Assembly: GCF_000410515.1 (NCBI RefSeq)
Contig: NC_021500.1
Location: forward strand, 3,348,001-3,412,000
Length of the DNA stretch: 64,000 nt
Source: Enterobacter sp. R4-368
Lineage (GTDB): Bacteria; Pseudomonadota; Gammaproteobacteria; Enterobacterales; Enterobacteriaceae
Reading direction: 5' to 3'
A program made the translations under genes and the position numbers. The notes under the pieces were generated by a model that was not told the origin of the DNA, did not search any database, and saw only the letters and a program-made list of their open reading frames with translations. Of the stretch, positions 1 through 9,277 are shown piece by piece; within the stretch, counting starts at the first letter, position 1; each line of letters begins with the position of its first letter.

Positions 1-1275
1 CCCGATGTAAATCGGCACCAGCGTGATGGGGCGCGTACCGCCGCGCAGCATCGCCTGAATGGTCATCGACAGCGTACCAGTTTTCGGATCCAGCAAACGT
101 CCGGTGCGCGAACGCCCGCCCTCAACGAAGTACTCTACCGAATAACCGCGGCTGAACAGCTCACCCAGATATTCGCGGAACACGGTGGAATAGAGCTTGT
201 TGCCTTTAAAGGTGCGGCGAATGAAGAAAGCGCCCAGGCGGCGGAAAATCGGCCCGGCGGGCCAGAAATTCAGGTTGATACCGGCAGCGATATGCGGCGG
301 CACCAGCCCCTGGTGATAGAGCACATAGGAGAGCAGCAGGTAGTCCATATGGCTACGATGGCAGGGCACATAGACAATTTCGTGACCGTCGTGCGCCAGC
401 TGGCGTACGCGCTCTGCATTATGCACATTGATGCCCTGATAGAGACGGTTCCAGGTAAAACCCAGAATGCGGTCGGTCAAGCGGATCATCTCGTAGGAGA
501 AGTTCGCGGCGATCTCTTCCATCAGCGCGATGGCGTTTTGCTGCGCTTTATCATGGGAGATTTTTTTGCTGCGCGCTTCATCTTCGACCGCGCGGGCAAT
601 CGCTTTAGAAGAGAGCAATTTGTTAAACAAATCCTGACGCGCCGGCAGACGTGGGCCTACTGCGGCCAGACGCTGGCGGGCAAAGTGCATACGCGCCACG
701 CGCGCCAGTTTTTGCGCGATAATTTTATCGGTGCCGTGCTCCGTCGCCATACGGCGCAGCGAAACCGGCGGTGAAAAACGCACAAAGCTGTCGCGGCCAA
801 GCCAGGAAACAGCAAAGAATTTCTGGATGCCGTTCAGCATGCGCAGCGGCGGATTAATTTCGCCTTTTTCACGTCCGGGCGAACGGCCAAACATCACCGA
901 TACCGGCACCATTTGCACGTCCAAATCGGGATGGCTGCGGTGTAGATCCAGGTAGTCGTGGAACAGCTTGATCGACTCTTCTTTTGGCGCGTAATAAGTG
1001 AACACGCGCGGCCCACCGTGGATAAACACGAAACGCGGCAGCAACGCGCCGTCGATTTCCAGCGGTTCCAGCGGATCGGGCAACTCATGCGCCAGACACT
1101 GCGCGCGTAAAGTCAGTAAATCTGCCTTTGAGTTATAAGGCAGCACGTACATGATGGGGCGTGATGTATCGAGACCCAGTTCCTGTGCAGGTTCTGCGGG
1201 GATCGATTTACTTTTTACCAGCACGCTTAATGGTAAATTCAGTAATTTGTAGTAAATTCGTGGCCAGCCGGACAT
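1..1275 (-). CDS. plsB: Glycerol-3-phosphate 1-O-acyltransferase PlsB (N-terminal part, runs off the window)
   Basis: PlsB is the inner-membrane enzyme that acylates sn-glycerol-3-phosphate at position 1, the first step of phospholipid synthesis. The visible part covers roughly the first 425 residues; the rest lies beyond base 1. The acyltransferase block HRSHMD (catalytic HX4D) is read on the minus strand at 343-360, preceded by VYVPC. I chose the ATG at 1273-1275, giving [12 protein letters not shown], because this matches the E. coli N-terminus; an in-frame ATG at 1306-1308 would add 11 residues. The gene is divergent from dgkA across a 130-bp gap, as in E. coli. The identification is near certain from the sequence. 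Confidence 0.97.
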   Translation of the reverse strand, partial: MSGWPRIYYKLLNLPLSVLVKSKSIPAEPAQELGLDTSRPIMYVLPYNSKADLLTLRAQCLAHELPDPLEPLEIDGALLPRFVFIHGGPRVFTYYAPKEESIKLFHDYLDLHRSHPDLDVQMVPVSVMFGRSPGREKGEINPPLRMLNGIQKFFAVSWLGRDSFVRFSPPVSLRRMATEHGTDKIIAQKLARVARMHFARQRLAAVGPRLPARQDLFNKLLSSKAIARAVEDEARSKKISHDKAQQNAIALMEEIAANFSYEMIRLTDRILGFTWNRLYQGINVHNAERVRQLAHDGHEIVYVPCHRSHMDYLLLSYVLYHQGLVPPHIAAGINLNFWPAGPIFRRLGAFFIRRTFKGNKLYSTVFREYLGELFSRGYSVEYFVEGGRSRTGRLLDPKTGTLSMTIQAMLRGGTRPITLVPIYIG

Positions 1276-1405
1276 AAAGGATGTAAAGCCTCTGGTTAAT
1301 AGTGCCATTGCGCCGCAAGAATATCAGAAAGCGCACATAATTTCTGTTGTACCGCTGCGCGCTTGCTGAGACATTGACGCCAATTTAATAAAAAGGTTCT
1401 TTTAA

Positions 1406-1774
1406 ATGGCTAATAATACCACCGGTTTCACCCGGATCATTAAAGCCGCTGGATACTCCTGGAAAGGCGTTCGCGCCGCCTGGATTAATGAAGCGGCATT
1501 TCGTCAGGAGTCCGTTGCGGTTATCCTGGCAATTATAATCGCTTGCTGGCTCGATATTGACACAATGACGCGCGTACTGCTGATTGGTTCTGTGACGCTG
1601 GTAATGATTGTCGAAATTCTGAACAGCGCTATCGAAGCCGTGGTAGACAGAATTGGTTCGGAATTCCATGAACTTTCCGGGCGGGCGAAGGATATGGGGT
1701 CGGCGGCGGTGCTGATGTCCATCCTGCTGGCGCTGTTTACTTGGATCGCATTACTGTGGTCACATTTTCGATAA
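1406..1774 (+). CDS. dgkA: Diacylglycerol kinase DgkA
   Basis: This 122-residue integral membrane kinase phosphorylates diacylglycerol to phosphatidate, recycling the diacylglycerol released during membrane-derived oligosaccharide synthesis. Length and sequence match the bacterial DgkA family. Three hydrophobic segments lie near residues 33-50, 54-72 and 97-118. The family signature is visible as EILNSAIEAVVDR, which carries the catalytic glutamate and metal-binding residues. An AAAAGG-type ribosome site lies about 8 nt upstream of the ATG. It is divergent from plsB, so two lipid genes share an intergenic control region. Confidence 0.97.
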   Translation: MANNTTGFTRIIKAAGYSWKGVRAAWINEAAFRQESVAVILAIIIACWLDIDTMTRVLLIGSVTLVMIVEILNSAIEAVVDRIGSEFHELSGRAKDMGSAAVLMSILLALFTWIALLWSHFR

Positions 1775-1837
1775 CGCTTCCAGAATTCGATAACGCCCTG
1801 GTTTTTTGCTTAAATTTGGTTCCAAAATCGCCTTTAG

Positions 1838-1874
1838 CTGTATATACTCACAGCATAACTGTATATACACCCAG
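1838..1874 (+). promoter_or_regulatory. Tandem LexA (SOS) boxes upstream of lexA
   Basis: Two CTG-N10-CAG operators are visible: 1838-1853 (CTGTATATACTCACAG) and 1859-1874 (CTGTATATACACCCAG). The second ends 8 bp before the lexA ATG. This double-operator layout is the one known for autorepression of E. coli lexA. Confidence 0.96.
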
Positions 1875-1882
1875 GGGGCGGG

Positions 1883-2500
1883 ATGAAAGCATTAACGGCC
1901 AGGCAGCAAGAGGTGTTCGATCTTATTCGCGATCGCATCACTCAAACCGGTATGCCACCAACGCGTGCGGAAATCGCACAGCAATTGGGGTTCCGTTCCC
2001 CAAATGCGGCGGAAGAACACCTCAAAGCGCTGGCGCGCAAAGGGGTTATCGAAATCGTATCTGGCGCATCACGCGGCCTTCGTCTGCTGCTTGAAGAAGA
2101 AGAGGACGATATCGGCTTACCGCTGATTGGTCGCGTCGCTGCGGGTGAGCCGCTGCTGGCTCAGCAGCATATCGAAGGCCATTACCAGGTCGATCCGAGT
2201 CTCTTTAAACCTCATGCGGATTTCCTGCTGCGCGTTAGCGGTATGTCGATGCGTGACATTGGCATTATGGATGGCGATCTGCTGGCGGTGCATAAAACGC
2301 AGGATGTGCGTAACGGCCAGGTCGTTGTAGCGCGCATTGAAGACGAAGTGACCGTCAAGCGTTTAAAAAAGCAGGGTAACACCGTCGAACTGTTGCCGGA
2401 AAACAGCGAGTTTTCCCCGATCGTTGTCGATCTTCGCGATCAAAACTTCACCATCGAAGGGCTGGCGGTCGGTGTTATTCGTAATGGCGCGTGGTTGTAA
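1883..2500 (+). CDS. lexA: LexA SOS repressor / self-cleaving S24 peptidase
   Basis: LexA represses DNA-damage genes and inactivates itself by RecA-stimulated cleavage. The protein has 205 residues, three more than E. coli LexA as I recall it; the extra residues lie in the acidic linker (EEEEDD, about residues 71-76). An N-terminal winged-helix domain spans about 1-70. The cleavage bond is Ala87-Gly88 in VAAGEP, and the catalytic dyad is Ser122 (SGMSM) and Lys159 (TVKR). Two LexA boxes sit directly upstream, so it is autoregulated. dinF follows after 81 bp and probably belongs to the same operon. Confidence 0.98.
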   Translation: MKALTARQQEVFDLIRDRITQTGMPPTRAEIAQQLGFRSPNAAEEHLKALARKGVIEIVSGASRGLRLLLEEEEDDIGLPLIGRVAAGEPLLAQQHIEGHYQVDPSLFKPHADFLLRVSGMSMRDIGIMDGDLLAVHKTQDVRNGQVVVARIEDEVTVKRLKKQGNTVELLPENSEFSPIVVDLRDQNFTIEGLAVGVIRNGAWL

Positions 2501-2581
2501 CGCACATTCGCTTTGCTGCGGGGCGGGTTCAGGTTCCGCAGCGATCTCCTCTTTTCCCTCATTAAATTTCACATTCAAACC

Positions 2582-3916
2582 ATGCCACTGCTAACCGCAT
2601 CTGACAAAGCGCTCTGGCGGCTTGCGCTGCCGATGATCTTCTCGAATATCACTGTCCCATTACTGGGGCTGGTGGATACGGCGGTAGTGGGGCATCTGGA
2701 CAGCCCGGTTTACCTGGGTGGTGTGGCGATTGGTGCAACGGCGACCAGTTTTCTCTTTATGCTGCTGCTCTTTTTGCGCATGAGCACCACCGGCCTGACA
2801 GCTCAGGCGTTCGGCGCGAAAAATGCGCCCGCGCTGGCGCGTGCGTTAGTCCAGCCTTTGCTGCTGGCGCTAGGGGCCGGCGTGTTGATTACCCTGTTGC
2901 GCACGCCGCTTATCGACCTGGCGCTGCATATCACTGGCGGTAGCGAGGCGGTACTGGAACAGGCGCGACGGTTCCTGGATATTCGCTGGTTGAGTGCGCC
3001 TGCTTCGCTGGGCAATCTGGTGTTGCTCGGTTGGTTGCTCGGCGTGCAGTATGCGCGTGCACCGGTGATATTGCTGGTGGTGGGGAATCTGCTCAACATC
3101 GTGCTCGATGTGTGGCTGGTCATGGGGCTGCATATGAATGTGCAAGGTGCGGCACTTGCCACGGTCATTGCAGAATACGCCACCTTCGCTATTGGTTTAT
3201 GGATGGTGCGACACGTACTGGTAATGCGCGGCATTTCATTGCTGACGCTGAAAAATGCATGGCGCGGTGGCGTACGGCGCTTGCTGGCGCTGAACCGCGA
3301 TATCATGTTGCGTTCGCTGCTGCTGCAACTCTGCTTTGGTTCGATAACGGTGTTTGGTGCCCGGCTCGGGGATGAGACGGTGGCGGCAAATGCGGTGCTG
3401 ATGATGTTTTTAACCTTTACCGCCTATGCGCTGGATGGTTTCGCGTATGCGGTTGAGGCGCACTCCGGGCAGGCTTACGGTGCCAGAGACGGCAGTCAAT
3501 TGATGCATATCTGGCGGGCTGCCTGCCGGCAGGCCGGTCTGGTGGCGCTGTTCTTTGCCGTTGTGTATGCAGTGGCGGGTCAGCAAATTATCGGGCTGTT
3601 AACATCGTTACCCGCGCTGCAACAGCTTGCCGGACATTATCTGATTTGGCAGGTTATCTTACCGTTGGTGGGGGTGTGGTGTTATCTGCTGGACGGTATG
3701 TTTGTCGGTGCCACGCGCGCGGCCGAAATGCGTAACAGTATGGCAGTGGCGGCGGCGGGGTTTGCCGCTACGCTACTCACCGTGCCTGTTTTGGGCAATC
3801 ACGGTTTGTGGCTGTCACTTGCTGTATTCCTTGCTCTGCGTGGGCTGACGCTGGCGCTAATATGGCGTCGTCACTGGCGTAACAACAGTTGGTTTGCTGC
3901 CAGCGCTCCTTCCTGA
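2582..3916 (+). CDS. dinF: MATE-family transporter DinF
   Basis: DinF is a multidrug and toxic compound extrusion (MATE) family membrane protein in the lexA operon, SOS-induced in E. coli and linked there to oxidative and bile-salt stress protection. From the ATG at 2582 it has 444 residues with about twelve hydrophobic segments. I chose this start because MPLLTASDKALW matches the family N-terminus. No strong ribosome site precedes it and the frame is open upstream to a TTG at 2513, so a longer form is possible. Its place after lexA supports the name. Confidence 0.93.
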   Translation: MPLLTASDKALWRLALPMIFSNITVPLLGLVDTAVVGHLDSPVYLGGVAIGATATSFLFMLLLFLRMSTTGLTAQAFGAKNAPALARALVQPLLLALGAGVLITLLRTPLIDLALHITGGSEAVLEQARRFLDIRWLSAPASLGNLVLLGWLLGVQYARAPVILLVVGNLLNIVLDVWLVMGLHMNVQGAALATVIAEYATFAIGLWMVRHVLVMRGISLLTLKNAWRGGVRRLLALNRDIMLRSLLLQLCFGSITVFGARLGDETVAANAVLMMFLTFTAYALDGFAYAVEAHSGQAYGARDGSQLMHIWRAACRQAGLVALFFAVVYAVAGQQIIGLLTSLPALQQLAGHYLIWQVILPLVGVWCYLLDGMFVGATRAAEMRNSMAVAAAGFAATLLTVPVLGNHGLWLSLAVFLALRGLTLALIWRRHWRNNSWFAASAPS

Positions 3917-3930
3917 TAGCGCTTTATTTT
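3902..3930 (+). terminator. Possible weak intrinsic terminator of lexA-dinF
   Basis: AGCGCT at 3902-3907 can pair with AGCGCT at 3918-3923, followed by TTATTTT. The stem is only 6 bp and overlaps the dinF stop codon. Confidence 0.35.
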
Positions 3931-4093
3931 CTAAGGTAACGCTCCGATTTTCTCGTCTCGTTTACGCTACTTTTATCTTGTTAAATGGTTAAAGATTCCG
4001 AATAAAATTCATAATGCCGAATCCCTGACTACAATAATCAGTACGTTCAGCACGGTGAGAACGTCATTTTAACCGAACGATAAGGAGTCCATG

Positions 4094-4303
4094 ATGAATA
4101 AAGACGAAGTCGGCGGTAACTGGAAACAGTTTAAAGGCACAGTGAAAGAGAAATGGGGCAAACTCACCGACGATGATATGACTATCATTGAAGGTAAACG
4201 TGATCAGTTGGTGGGTAAAATCCAGGAACGTTACGGTTACGCAAAAGATCAGGCGGAAAAAGAAGTGACGGACTGGGAAACGCGTAATGATTACCGTTGG
4301 TAG
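4094..4303 (+). CDS. yjbJ: CsbD-family stress protein YjbJ
   Basis: This 69-residue, charged, soluble protein belongs to the CsbD-like family (general stress, abundant in stationary phase in E. coli); its biochemical role is not established. The sequence starts MNKDEVGGNWKQFKG and ends NDYRW, nearly identical to E. coli YjbJ. The ribosome site AAGGAG at 4082-4087 is 6 nt from the ATG at 4094 but only 3 nt from the ATG at 4091, so I chose the second ATG. It stands alone between dinF and zur. Confidence 0.95.
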   Translation: MNKDEVGGNWKQFKGTVKEKWGKLTDDDMTIIEGKRDQLVGKIQERYGYAKDQAEKEVTDWETRNDYRW

Positions 4304-4588
4304 CCAGCACATCCCCTCAAATGTGTTAACCCTCTAAAGGCTACCCTGCCCGAAGGTACAAGGATGTACCACCCCTCCAGATTCCATATTTATTAACTCT
4401 AACTACATTGTTTTGCGCACAAACTTCCTGATTTTGTGCTCTTATCGCATCCCTCTGTCTGCCTCGTTTTACCAACAGTTCGCCCGACCCAGAGCTCCCG
4501 CAGCATGCACTTGCTCGCCGCCATTAAAATGCGAAACCTGGCGGGTTGTGTTGCAGGTAATAAAGAGCTGATAAAAGACGGGAAACCA

Positions 4589-5104
4589 TTATCGCGGTTT
4601 TTTCTTTAGCGGGACGCTATGGTCATGGTGGCAGTGATCGTGATGGCGGCAGGCTTCCACTTCCACGCAGGCCGCACACAGGCCATGGGCTTCAATCACA
4701 TTATGACGCAGGGCAAAACCCATTTTCGCCGCCAGCGCATGCATAATATCTTCCACACCTTCGGCCTGCTCTTCTTTCACCGAACCGCAGCGGTCGCAAA
4801 TAAACATCGCAGAAGTATGCGTCGGCTGATCAAAAAGGTGGCACAGCACGTAACTGTTGGTGGACTCAACCTTGTGGACAAAGCCTTGCTCCAGCAGGAA
4901 ATCAAGCGCGCGGTAAACTGTCGGCGGTTTTGCTTGCGGTTCGCTCTCGCGCAGCAGGTCGAGCAAATCATACGCGCTGATCGCCCCTTGTTGCAGGCTC
5001 AGTAATCGCAACACTTCAAGGCGCTGGGGAGTCAGGCGCACATTGCGCTGCGCGCACAGCTTTTCAGCCTGCACTAACATCTCTTGCGAAGTGGTCTTAT
5101 CCAT
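4589..5104 (-). CDS. zur: Zinc uptake regulator Zur (Fur family)
   Basis: Zur is a dimeric zinc-sensing repressor of zinc uptake genes. The product has 171 residues, as in E. coli, from the ATG at 5102-5104 (MDKTTSQEML) with GAGG upstream; the frame is open further upstream but that extension has no family match. The winged-helix N-terminal half contains RLTPQRLEVLRLL. Structural zinc ligands are visible as CDRCG and CAACVEVEAC, and the C-terminal tail is His-rich (HHDHCHHDH). It is transcribed convergently with yjbJ. Confidence 0.97.
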   Translation of the reverse strand: MDKTTSQEMLVQAEKLCAQRNVRLTPQRLEVLRLLSLQQGAISAYDLLDLLRESEPQAKPPTVYRALDFLLEQGFVHKVESTNSYVLCHLFDQPTHTSAMFICDRCGSVKEEQAEGVEDIMHALAAKMGFALRHNVIEAHGLCAACVEVEACRHHDHCHHDHSVPLKKKPR

Positions 5105-5388
5105 TGGCGCCCTCGGGGTGGTGGGAACAGAAACCCACACTTTACCATGTCCTGCCCAAAACGCCGAGATCGCCGCCCGTAAACTCCTTTTCTCACTTTC
5201 CTTCCCGAAACGAATTTCCTCTTCTATAAATATTGAGAGTTTCCTCAATAACTATAACGTTCATATATATCCTGTACGTTCACATGATTTAGCTTCTTTT
5301 TTGGTCGTTGTTCGCAGCAATAGTGAATTCCTGTTTCTTTTAAAATAAACAGGCTTAAAAAAACTCATCTGGCTACGAGACACATATT

Positions 5389-6705
5389 GTGAATAAAAAA
5401 CGTAAACTTTCAGTGGTCGCTATCGCTGTCTCCTTCTTTGCAGCAAATCAGGCAGGAGCAGCCAATACCTGGGCAGAAGCACGTAACGATGCAATGGGAG
5501 GAACCGGTGTTGCATCGGCAAATTATGGTAGTGGGGCACTCATCAACCCGGCGCTGCTGGCGAAAGCCAAGCCGGAAGATGACGTCACGATTATCCTGCC
5601 GAGCGTGCAGGCGCAAATTACCGACAAAGATAACCTTCGCGATGAAATCGATAACATCAATGACAAAATTGATGGTTACAAGGATGTGGTCGATAACCTG
5701 ACCGCCGCACAGATCATTGCTAACCCGATTGGTACATTAAATCAGTTCCAGGGGGCGGCGAAAGATTTGGCTGACGAACTGGTGTTCCTGAAAGGCAAAA
5801 CCGCGCAGGCCAAAGCCGCTGCCGGGCTTGCCGTTAGTATTCCCAATGATGTGCTTTCGCTGGCCTTTGTTACCAAAGCCTACGCCCACGCCCGTGTCAG
5901 CTCGAATATCGATCAACAAGATATTGATTACCTGCGCGGCATTCAGAACAACGACGGCATTGCTTTGAGCGAAGCGCTGCGGGCGGTTGTCTCGCCAAAC
6001 GGTAGCGAAGAGATCACCAAAAACCTTAACTCTACCGCTGCCGGTCGTGCGGCAATCGTCTCTGACTTTGGTATCGCCATGGCGCGCCAGTTTGAAGTCG
6101 CTGGCGTGCCGTTGTCCCTTGGCGTGACGCCGAAACTGCAAAAAACGTGGGTCTACAACTACACCGCGTCTATTTATGACTATAAGAGCAGCGACCTGAG
6201 AGACAGCCGTTATCGTACCGATGACACAGGCTTTAACATCGATGTCGGTGCTGCGGCAGATCTTAGTGAAAACATCACTGTGGGCTTAACCGGCACCAAC
6301 CTTATCTCGCGCGATATCGATACACAGAATATTCGAATTCGCAATGGTAGAACCGGTGTGGTCACCAATTACAAAGATACCTACCAGATTAGCCCGGTAG
6401 TGACGGCTGGCGCGGCCTGGCATAATGAGCTGGTGACATTAAGCGCCGACGGGGATTTAACCGAAACCAAAGGCTTTAAGAGCGAGAAAAACTCCCAGTA
6501 CGTGGGCGTTGGTGCGGAAGTTCGCCCGCTTAGCTGGCTGGCGGTGCGGGCCGGTTACCGTGCGGATGTGAAAGGTGATGATAAAAACGTCTTCACAGGC
6601 GGTGTCGGTTTTGCACCGTTTAACCGTGTCCATGTCGATTTGATGGGTCTGGTTGGTGAAGATGAAACCTGGGGCGCAGGCGCACAGCTAAGCGTCACAT
6701 TCTAA
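5389..6705 (+). CDS. TraF-family (TraF_2-like) outer-membrane beta-barrel protein
   Basis: The 438-residue product begins with a signal peptide (hydrophobic stretch about 8-22, likely cleavage after AGA before residue 25) and ends in Phe after alternating strands, typical of an outer-membrane barrel. The mature start contains AMGGTGVASANYGSGA and NPA, a signature shared by FadL/PorV-like barrels and the family often annotated as conjugal transfer protein TraF. A coiled-coil stretch lies near residues 75-115. No conjugation genes are present, so the conjugation label is only a family name. It starts with GTG at 5389, replaces yjbL/yjbM of E. coli, and ends at a clear terminator. Function unknown. 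Confidence 0.75.
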   Translation: MNKKRKLSVVAIAVSFFAANQAGAANTWAEARNDAMGGTGVASANYGSGALINPALLAKAKPEDDVTIILPSVQAQITDKDNLRDEIDNINDKIDGYKDVVDNLTAAQIIANPIGTLNQFQGAAKDLADELVFLKGKTAQAKAAAGLAVSIPNDVLSLAFVTKAYAHARVSSNIDQQDIDYLRGIQNNDGIALSEALRAVVSPNGSEEITKNLNSTAAGRAAIVSDFGIAMARQFEVAGVPLSLGVTPKLQKTWVYNYTASIYDYKSSDLRDSRYRTDDTGFNIDVGAAADLSENITVGLTGTNLISRDIDTQNIRIRNGRTGVVTNYKDTYQISPVVTAGAAWHNELVTLSADGDLTETKGFKSEKNSQYVGVGAEVRPLSWLAVRAGYRADVKGDDKNVFTGGVGFAPFNRVHVDLMGLVGEDETWGAGAQLSVTF

Positions 6706-6715
6706 GATGTTCTGG

Positions 6716-6745
6716 CCGGAGGCTTGATGCCTCCGGTTCTTTTTT
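6716..6745 (+). terminator. Intrinsic terminator after the TraF-family gene
   Basis: CCGGAGGC (6716-6723) pairs with GCCTCCGG (6729-6736) around a TTGAT loop, followed by TTCTTTTTT. Confidence 0.9.
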
Positions 6746-6783
6746 ATGGCTTATAAATCAGATGATTAAGCCAAGAAGTGGAA

Positions 6784-7407
6784 TTAAATGTTGCTCATCT
6801 TGGCATAGCTGGTCATCAAATTGCCGTAATCAGGAATATGAGTACAGAAAAGATTGCCCAACCCTTCAATATCGTTACGCCAGTCGCGGTGTAACTCGCA
6901 GGCAACACCAAACCAGGTCATCAACTGCGCCCCGGCCTGCGACATACGGTTCCATGCTGAATGACGGGTAATTTCATTAAATGTACCTGACGCATCGGTG
7001 ACGACAAACACCTCGAAGCCCTCTTCCAGCGCAGATAACGCCGGAAATGCCACGCAAACTTCCGTTACGACTCCCGCAATAATCAACTGCTTCTTACCCG
7101 TTGCTTTTACGGCTTTCACAAAATCCTCGTTATCCCAGGCGTTGATATTACCAGGACGAGCAATGTAGGGCGCCGCAGGCAATTGTGTTTGCAGTTCCGG
7201 CATGAGAGGGCCATTCGGGCCAGTCTCGAAGCTGGTTGTCAGAATGGTGGGTAGCTTAAAATATGTAGCGAGGTCGGCCAGCGCCAGCACGTTGTTTTTG
7301 AATTTATCCGGATCGAGATCCCGGACCAGTGATAGCAAGCCCGTTTGATGATCGACGAGCAACACAGCGGCATTGTTTTTATCAAGACGTACATACGGTT
7401 TAGTCAT
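6784..7407 (-). CDS. ycaC: Isochorismatase-like cysteine hydrolase YcaC
   Basis: The 207-residue product closely matches E. coli YcaC, an isochorismatase-superfamily hydrolase of unknown physiological substrate that forms a ring-shaped oligomer. The expected nucleophile Cys118 lies in TEVCVAFPALSA, and Asp19 in LLVDHQTG is the usual acidic partner. The C-terminus (HIPDYGNLMTSY) also matches. In E. coli ycaC maps far from zur and dusA, so its place here is a lineage-specific rearrangement. It is convergent with the TraF-family gene and has no operon partner. Confidence 0.93.
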   Translation of the reverse strand: MTKPYVRLDKNNAAVLLVDHQTGLLSLVRDLDPDKFKNNVLALADLATYFKLPTILTTSFETGPNGPLMPELQTQLPAAPYIARPGNINAWDNEDFVKAVKATGKKQLIIAGVVTEVCVAFPALSALEEGFEVFVVTDASGTFNEITRHSAWNRMSQAGAQLMTWFGVACELHRDWRNDIEGLGNLFCTHIPDYGNLMTSYAKMSNI

Positions 7408-7674
7408 TTTCCTTAACTCCCTTTGACCTGTTACGGTTATAAATAGCTTTCGCTATTAATGAACATTTCCTATGCCTACCAAAAATGTTAGGTAGTGGTT
7501 TCGTTTTGTACAAGGCGACCCCGGGCATATATCCATAACAGATGCTGACCATGCATTGTGTCAGCGGGTTTACGTGCTTCCTCTATGCTAGAATAATGCC
7601 CCGCTATTTCAGACGCTGGCGATTGCCGGACCTGAGTGGAAATCAGATACGACAAACCTTTTTAACTGTCCAAA

Positions 7675-8712
7675 ATGCACGGTAACCCTGAAATGACAAA
7701 CCCCCATCAAACCAACGCAACGACGCTCAATTCCACTCAACACTGGAATGGCCGGTTTAGCGTGGCGCCGATGCTCGACTGGACGGACAGACATTGCCGC
7801 TACTTTTTGCGTTTGCTGTCGCGCCAGACGTTGCTCTACACCGAAATGGTCACCATCGGTGCCATCATTCATGGCAAGGGGGATTACCTGGCGTACAGCG
7901 AAGAAGAACATCCGGTCGCGTTGCAGCTCGGCGGCAGCGATCCGGCGCAGCTTGCCCATTGTGCAAAGCTGGCCGAAGCGCGCGGGTATGATGAAATTAA
8001 CCTCAACGTCGGGTGTCCGTCCGATCGTGTGCAGAATGGTCGTTTCGGCGCGTGTCTGATGGGCGAAGCGCAACTGGTGGCGGATTGCATTAAAGCGATG
8101 CGTGATGTGGTGTCGATTCCGGTCACTGTCAAAACGCGTATTGGCATTGACGATCAGGACAGCTACGAATTTCTCTGCGATTTTATTGGCACCGTGGCCG
8201 GAAAAGGCGAGTGCGAAAGCTTTATCATCCATGCGCGCAAAGCGTGGCTTTCGGGGTTAAGCCCGAAAGAGAACCGGGAAATTCCGCCGCTGGACTACCC
8301 GCGTGTGTATCAGCTGAAACGTGATTTTCCGCACCTGAAAATGGCCATTAACGGCGGTATCAAATCGCTGGAAGAAGCCAAAGCGCATCTGGAGCATATG
8401 GATGGCGTGATGGTCGGTCGTGAAGCGTATCAGAACCCTGGCATACTGGCGTCTGTTGACCGCGAGATCTTTGGCGCAGACGTGGCGGATGCCGATCCGG
8501 TCGCCGTGGTGCGCGCGATGTATCCCTACATTGAGCGCGAGCTGAGCCAGGGCGCGTATCTCGGACATATCACACGGCATATGCTGGGGCTGTTTCAGGG
8601 CGTTCCCGGCGCGCGTCAGTGGCGTCGTTATCTGAGTGAAAATGCGCATAAAGCCGGTGCGGATATCGCGGTAGTGGAACACGCGATCAACCTGGTGGCC
8701 TCAAAGCGTTAA
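7675..8712 (+). CDS. dusA: tRNA-dihydrouridine(20/20a) synthase DusA
   Basis: DusA is an FMN-dependent reductase that converts uridine to dihydrouridine in the D-loop of tRNA. The product has 345 residues, the E. coli length. Visible features are the FMN-barrel start [14 protein letters not shown], the catalytic cysteine Cys114 in [13 protein letters not shown], and the RNA-binding helical domain after about residue 260. The ATG at 7675 (MHGNPEM) matches the long E. coli form; a second ATG 18 nt downstream is possible. A strong terminator follows. Confidence 0.97.
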   Translation: MHGNPEMTNPHQTNATTLNSTQHWNGRFSVAPMLDWTDRHCRYFLRLLSRQTLLYTEMVTIGAIIHGKGDYLAYSEEEHPVALQLGGSDPAQLAHCAKLAEARGYDEINLNVGCPSDRVQNGRFGACLMGEAQLVADCIKAMRDVVSIPVTVKTRIGIDDQDSYEFLCDFIGTVAGKGECESFIIHARKAWLSGLSPKENREIPPLDYPRVYQLKRDFPHLKMAINGGIKSLEEAKAHLEHMDGVMVGREAYQNPGILASVDREIFGADVADADPVAVVRAMYPYIERELSQGAYLGHITRHMLGLFQGVPGARQWRRYLSENAHKAGADIAVVEHAINLVASKR

Positions 8713-8741
8713 AGTTTCACCAAAAGGTAGTCAAATTCACT

Positions 8742-8772
8742 AAGCTCCGCCTTCTGTTGCGGAGCTTTTTTA
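8742..8772 (+). terminator. Intrinsic terminator of dusA
   Basis: AAGCTCCGC (8742-8750) pairs with GCGGAGCTT (8759-8767), followed by a T run to 8771. Confidence 0.9.
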
Positions 8773-8796
8773 TTGATAAATAAGCTAATTTTTTCC

Positions 8797-8812
8797 TGGC
8801 ATGGTTCTTGTA
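8797..8812 (+). promoter_or_regulatory. Sigma-54 promoter of pspG
   Basis: TGGCATGGTTCTTGTA has the -24 GG and a -12 element (GT in place of the usual GC) ten bases apart, 35 bp before the pspG ATG. In E. coli pspG is known to be sigma-54/PspF dependent. The PspF enhancer site was not located. Confidence 0.8.
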
Positions 8813-8846
8813 ATAACCGGGGAGTTACCTCTTTGGGAGATCCATC

Positions 8847-9089
8847 ATGCTGGAATTACTGTTTATCGTGGGCTTTTTTATCATGTTGCTGGTGACCGGC
8901 GTTTCGCTGCTGGGCATCATCGCGGCGCTGCTGGTGGCAACGGCTGTTATGTTCCTCGGCGGGCTTTTCGCGTTGATGATCAAGCTATTGCCATGGCTGC
9001 TGCTGGCCGTCGCCGTTGTCTGGATTATCCGTGCCGTGAAAGAACCGAAGCTCCCACGTTATCAACGCAATAACCGCTGGCGTTACTAA
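8847..9089 (+). CDS. pspG: Phage shock protein G
   Basis: This 80-residue inner-membrane protein has two hydrophobic segments (about residues 3-32 and 33-62) and a basic C-terminal tail (PRYQRNNRWRY), as in E. coli PspG. It is part of the PspF regulon that responds to damage of the inner membrane and loss of proton-motive force. It is a single-gene unit between dusA and qor, with a sigma-54 promoter directly upstream, which supports the assignment. Confidence 0.95.
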   Translation: MLELLFIVGFFIMLLVTGVSLLGIIAALLVATAVMFLGGLFALMIKLLPWLLLAVAVVWIIRAVKEPKLPRYQRNNRWRY

Positions 9090-9235
9090 AGTATTGCGTG
9101 GTTCGTCACATACCGAAGACTTTTCCCGGTACATTGCTTAGAACCGAATAGGATTTACTTATTAAATCTGTCACTATCGCGACGTTAACGAATTCATCGC
9201 GCTGTACCCTACAATGCAGCCGAACTAAAAAAGAA

Positions 9236-9257
9236 AGGGCTTCCCACGGGAAGCCCT
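9236..9257 (-). terminator. Intrinsic terminator of qor (possibly bidirectional)
   Basis: AGGGCTTCCC (9236-9245) pairs with GGGAAGCCCT (9248-9257). On the minus strand the hairpin is followed by TTTCTTTTTTAG; on the plus strand by AATTCTTT. Confidence 0.85.
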
Positions 9258-9277
9258 AATTCTTTCAGGCGATTAGC

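Noticed and set aside
5230..5290. Possible Zur operator (TATAACGTT half-site) between zur and the TraF-family gene
   Set aside because: Only one half-site fits; the second arm does not match.
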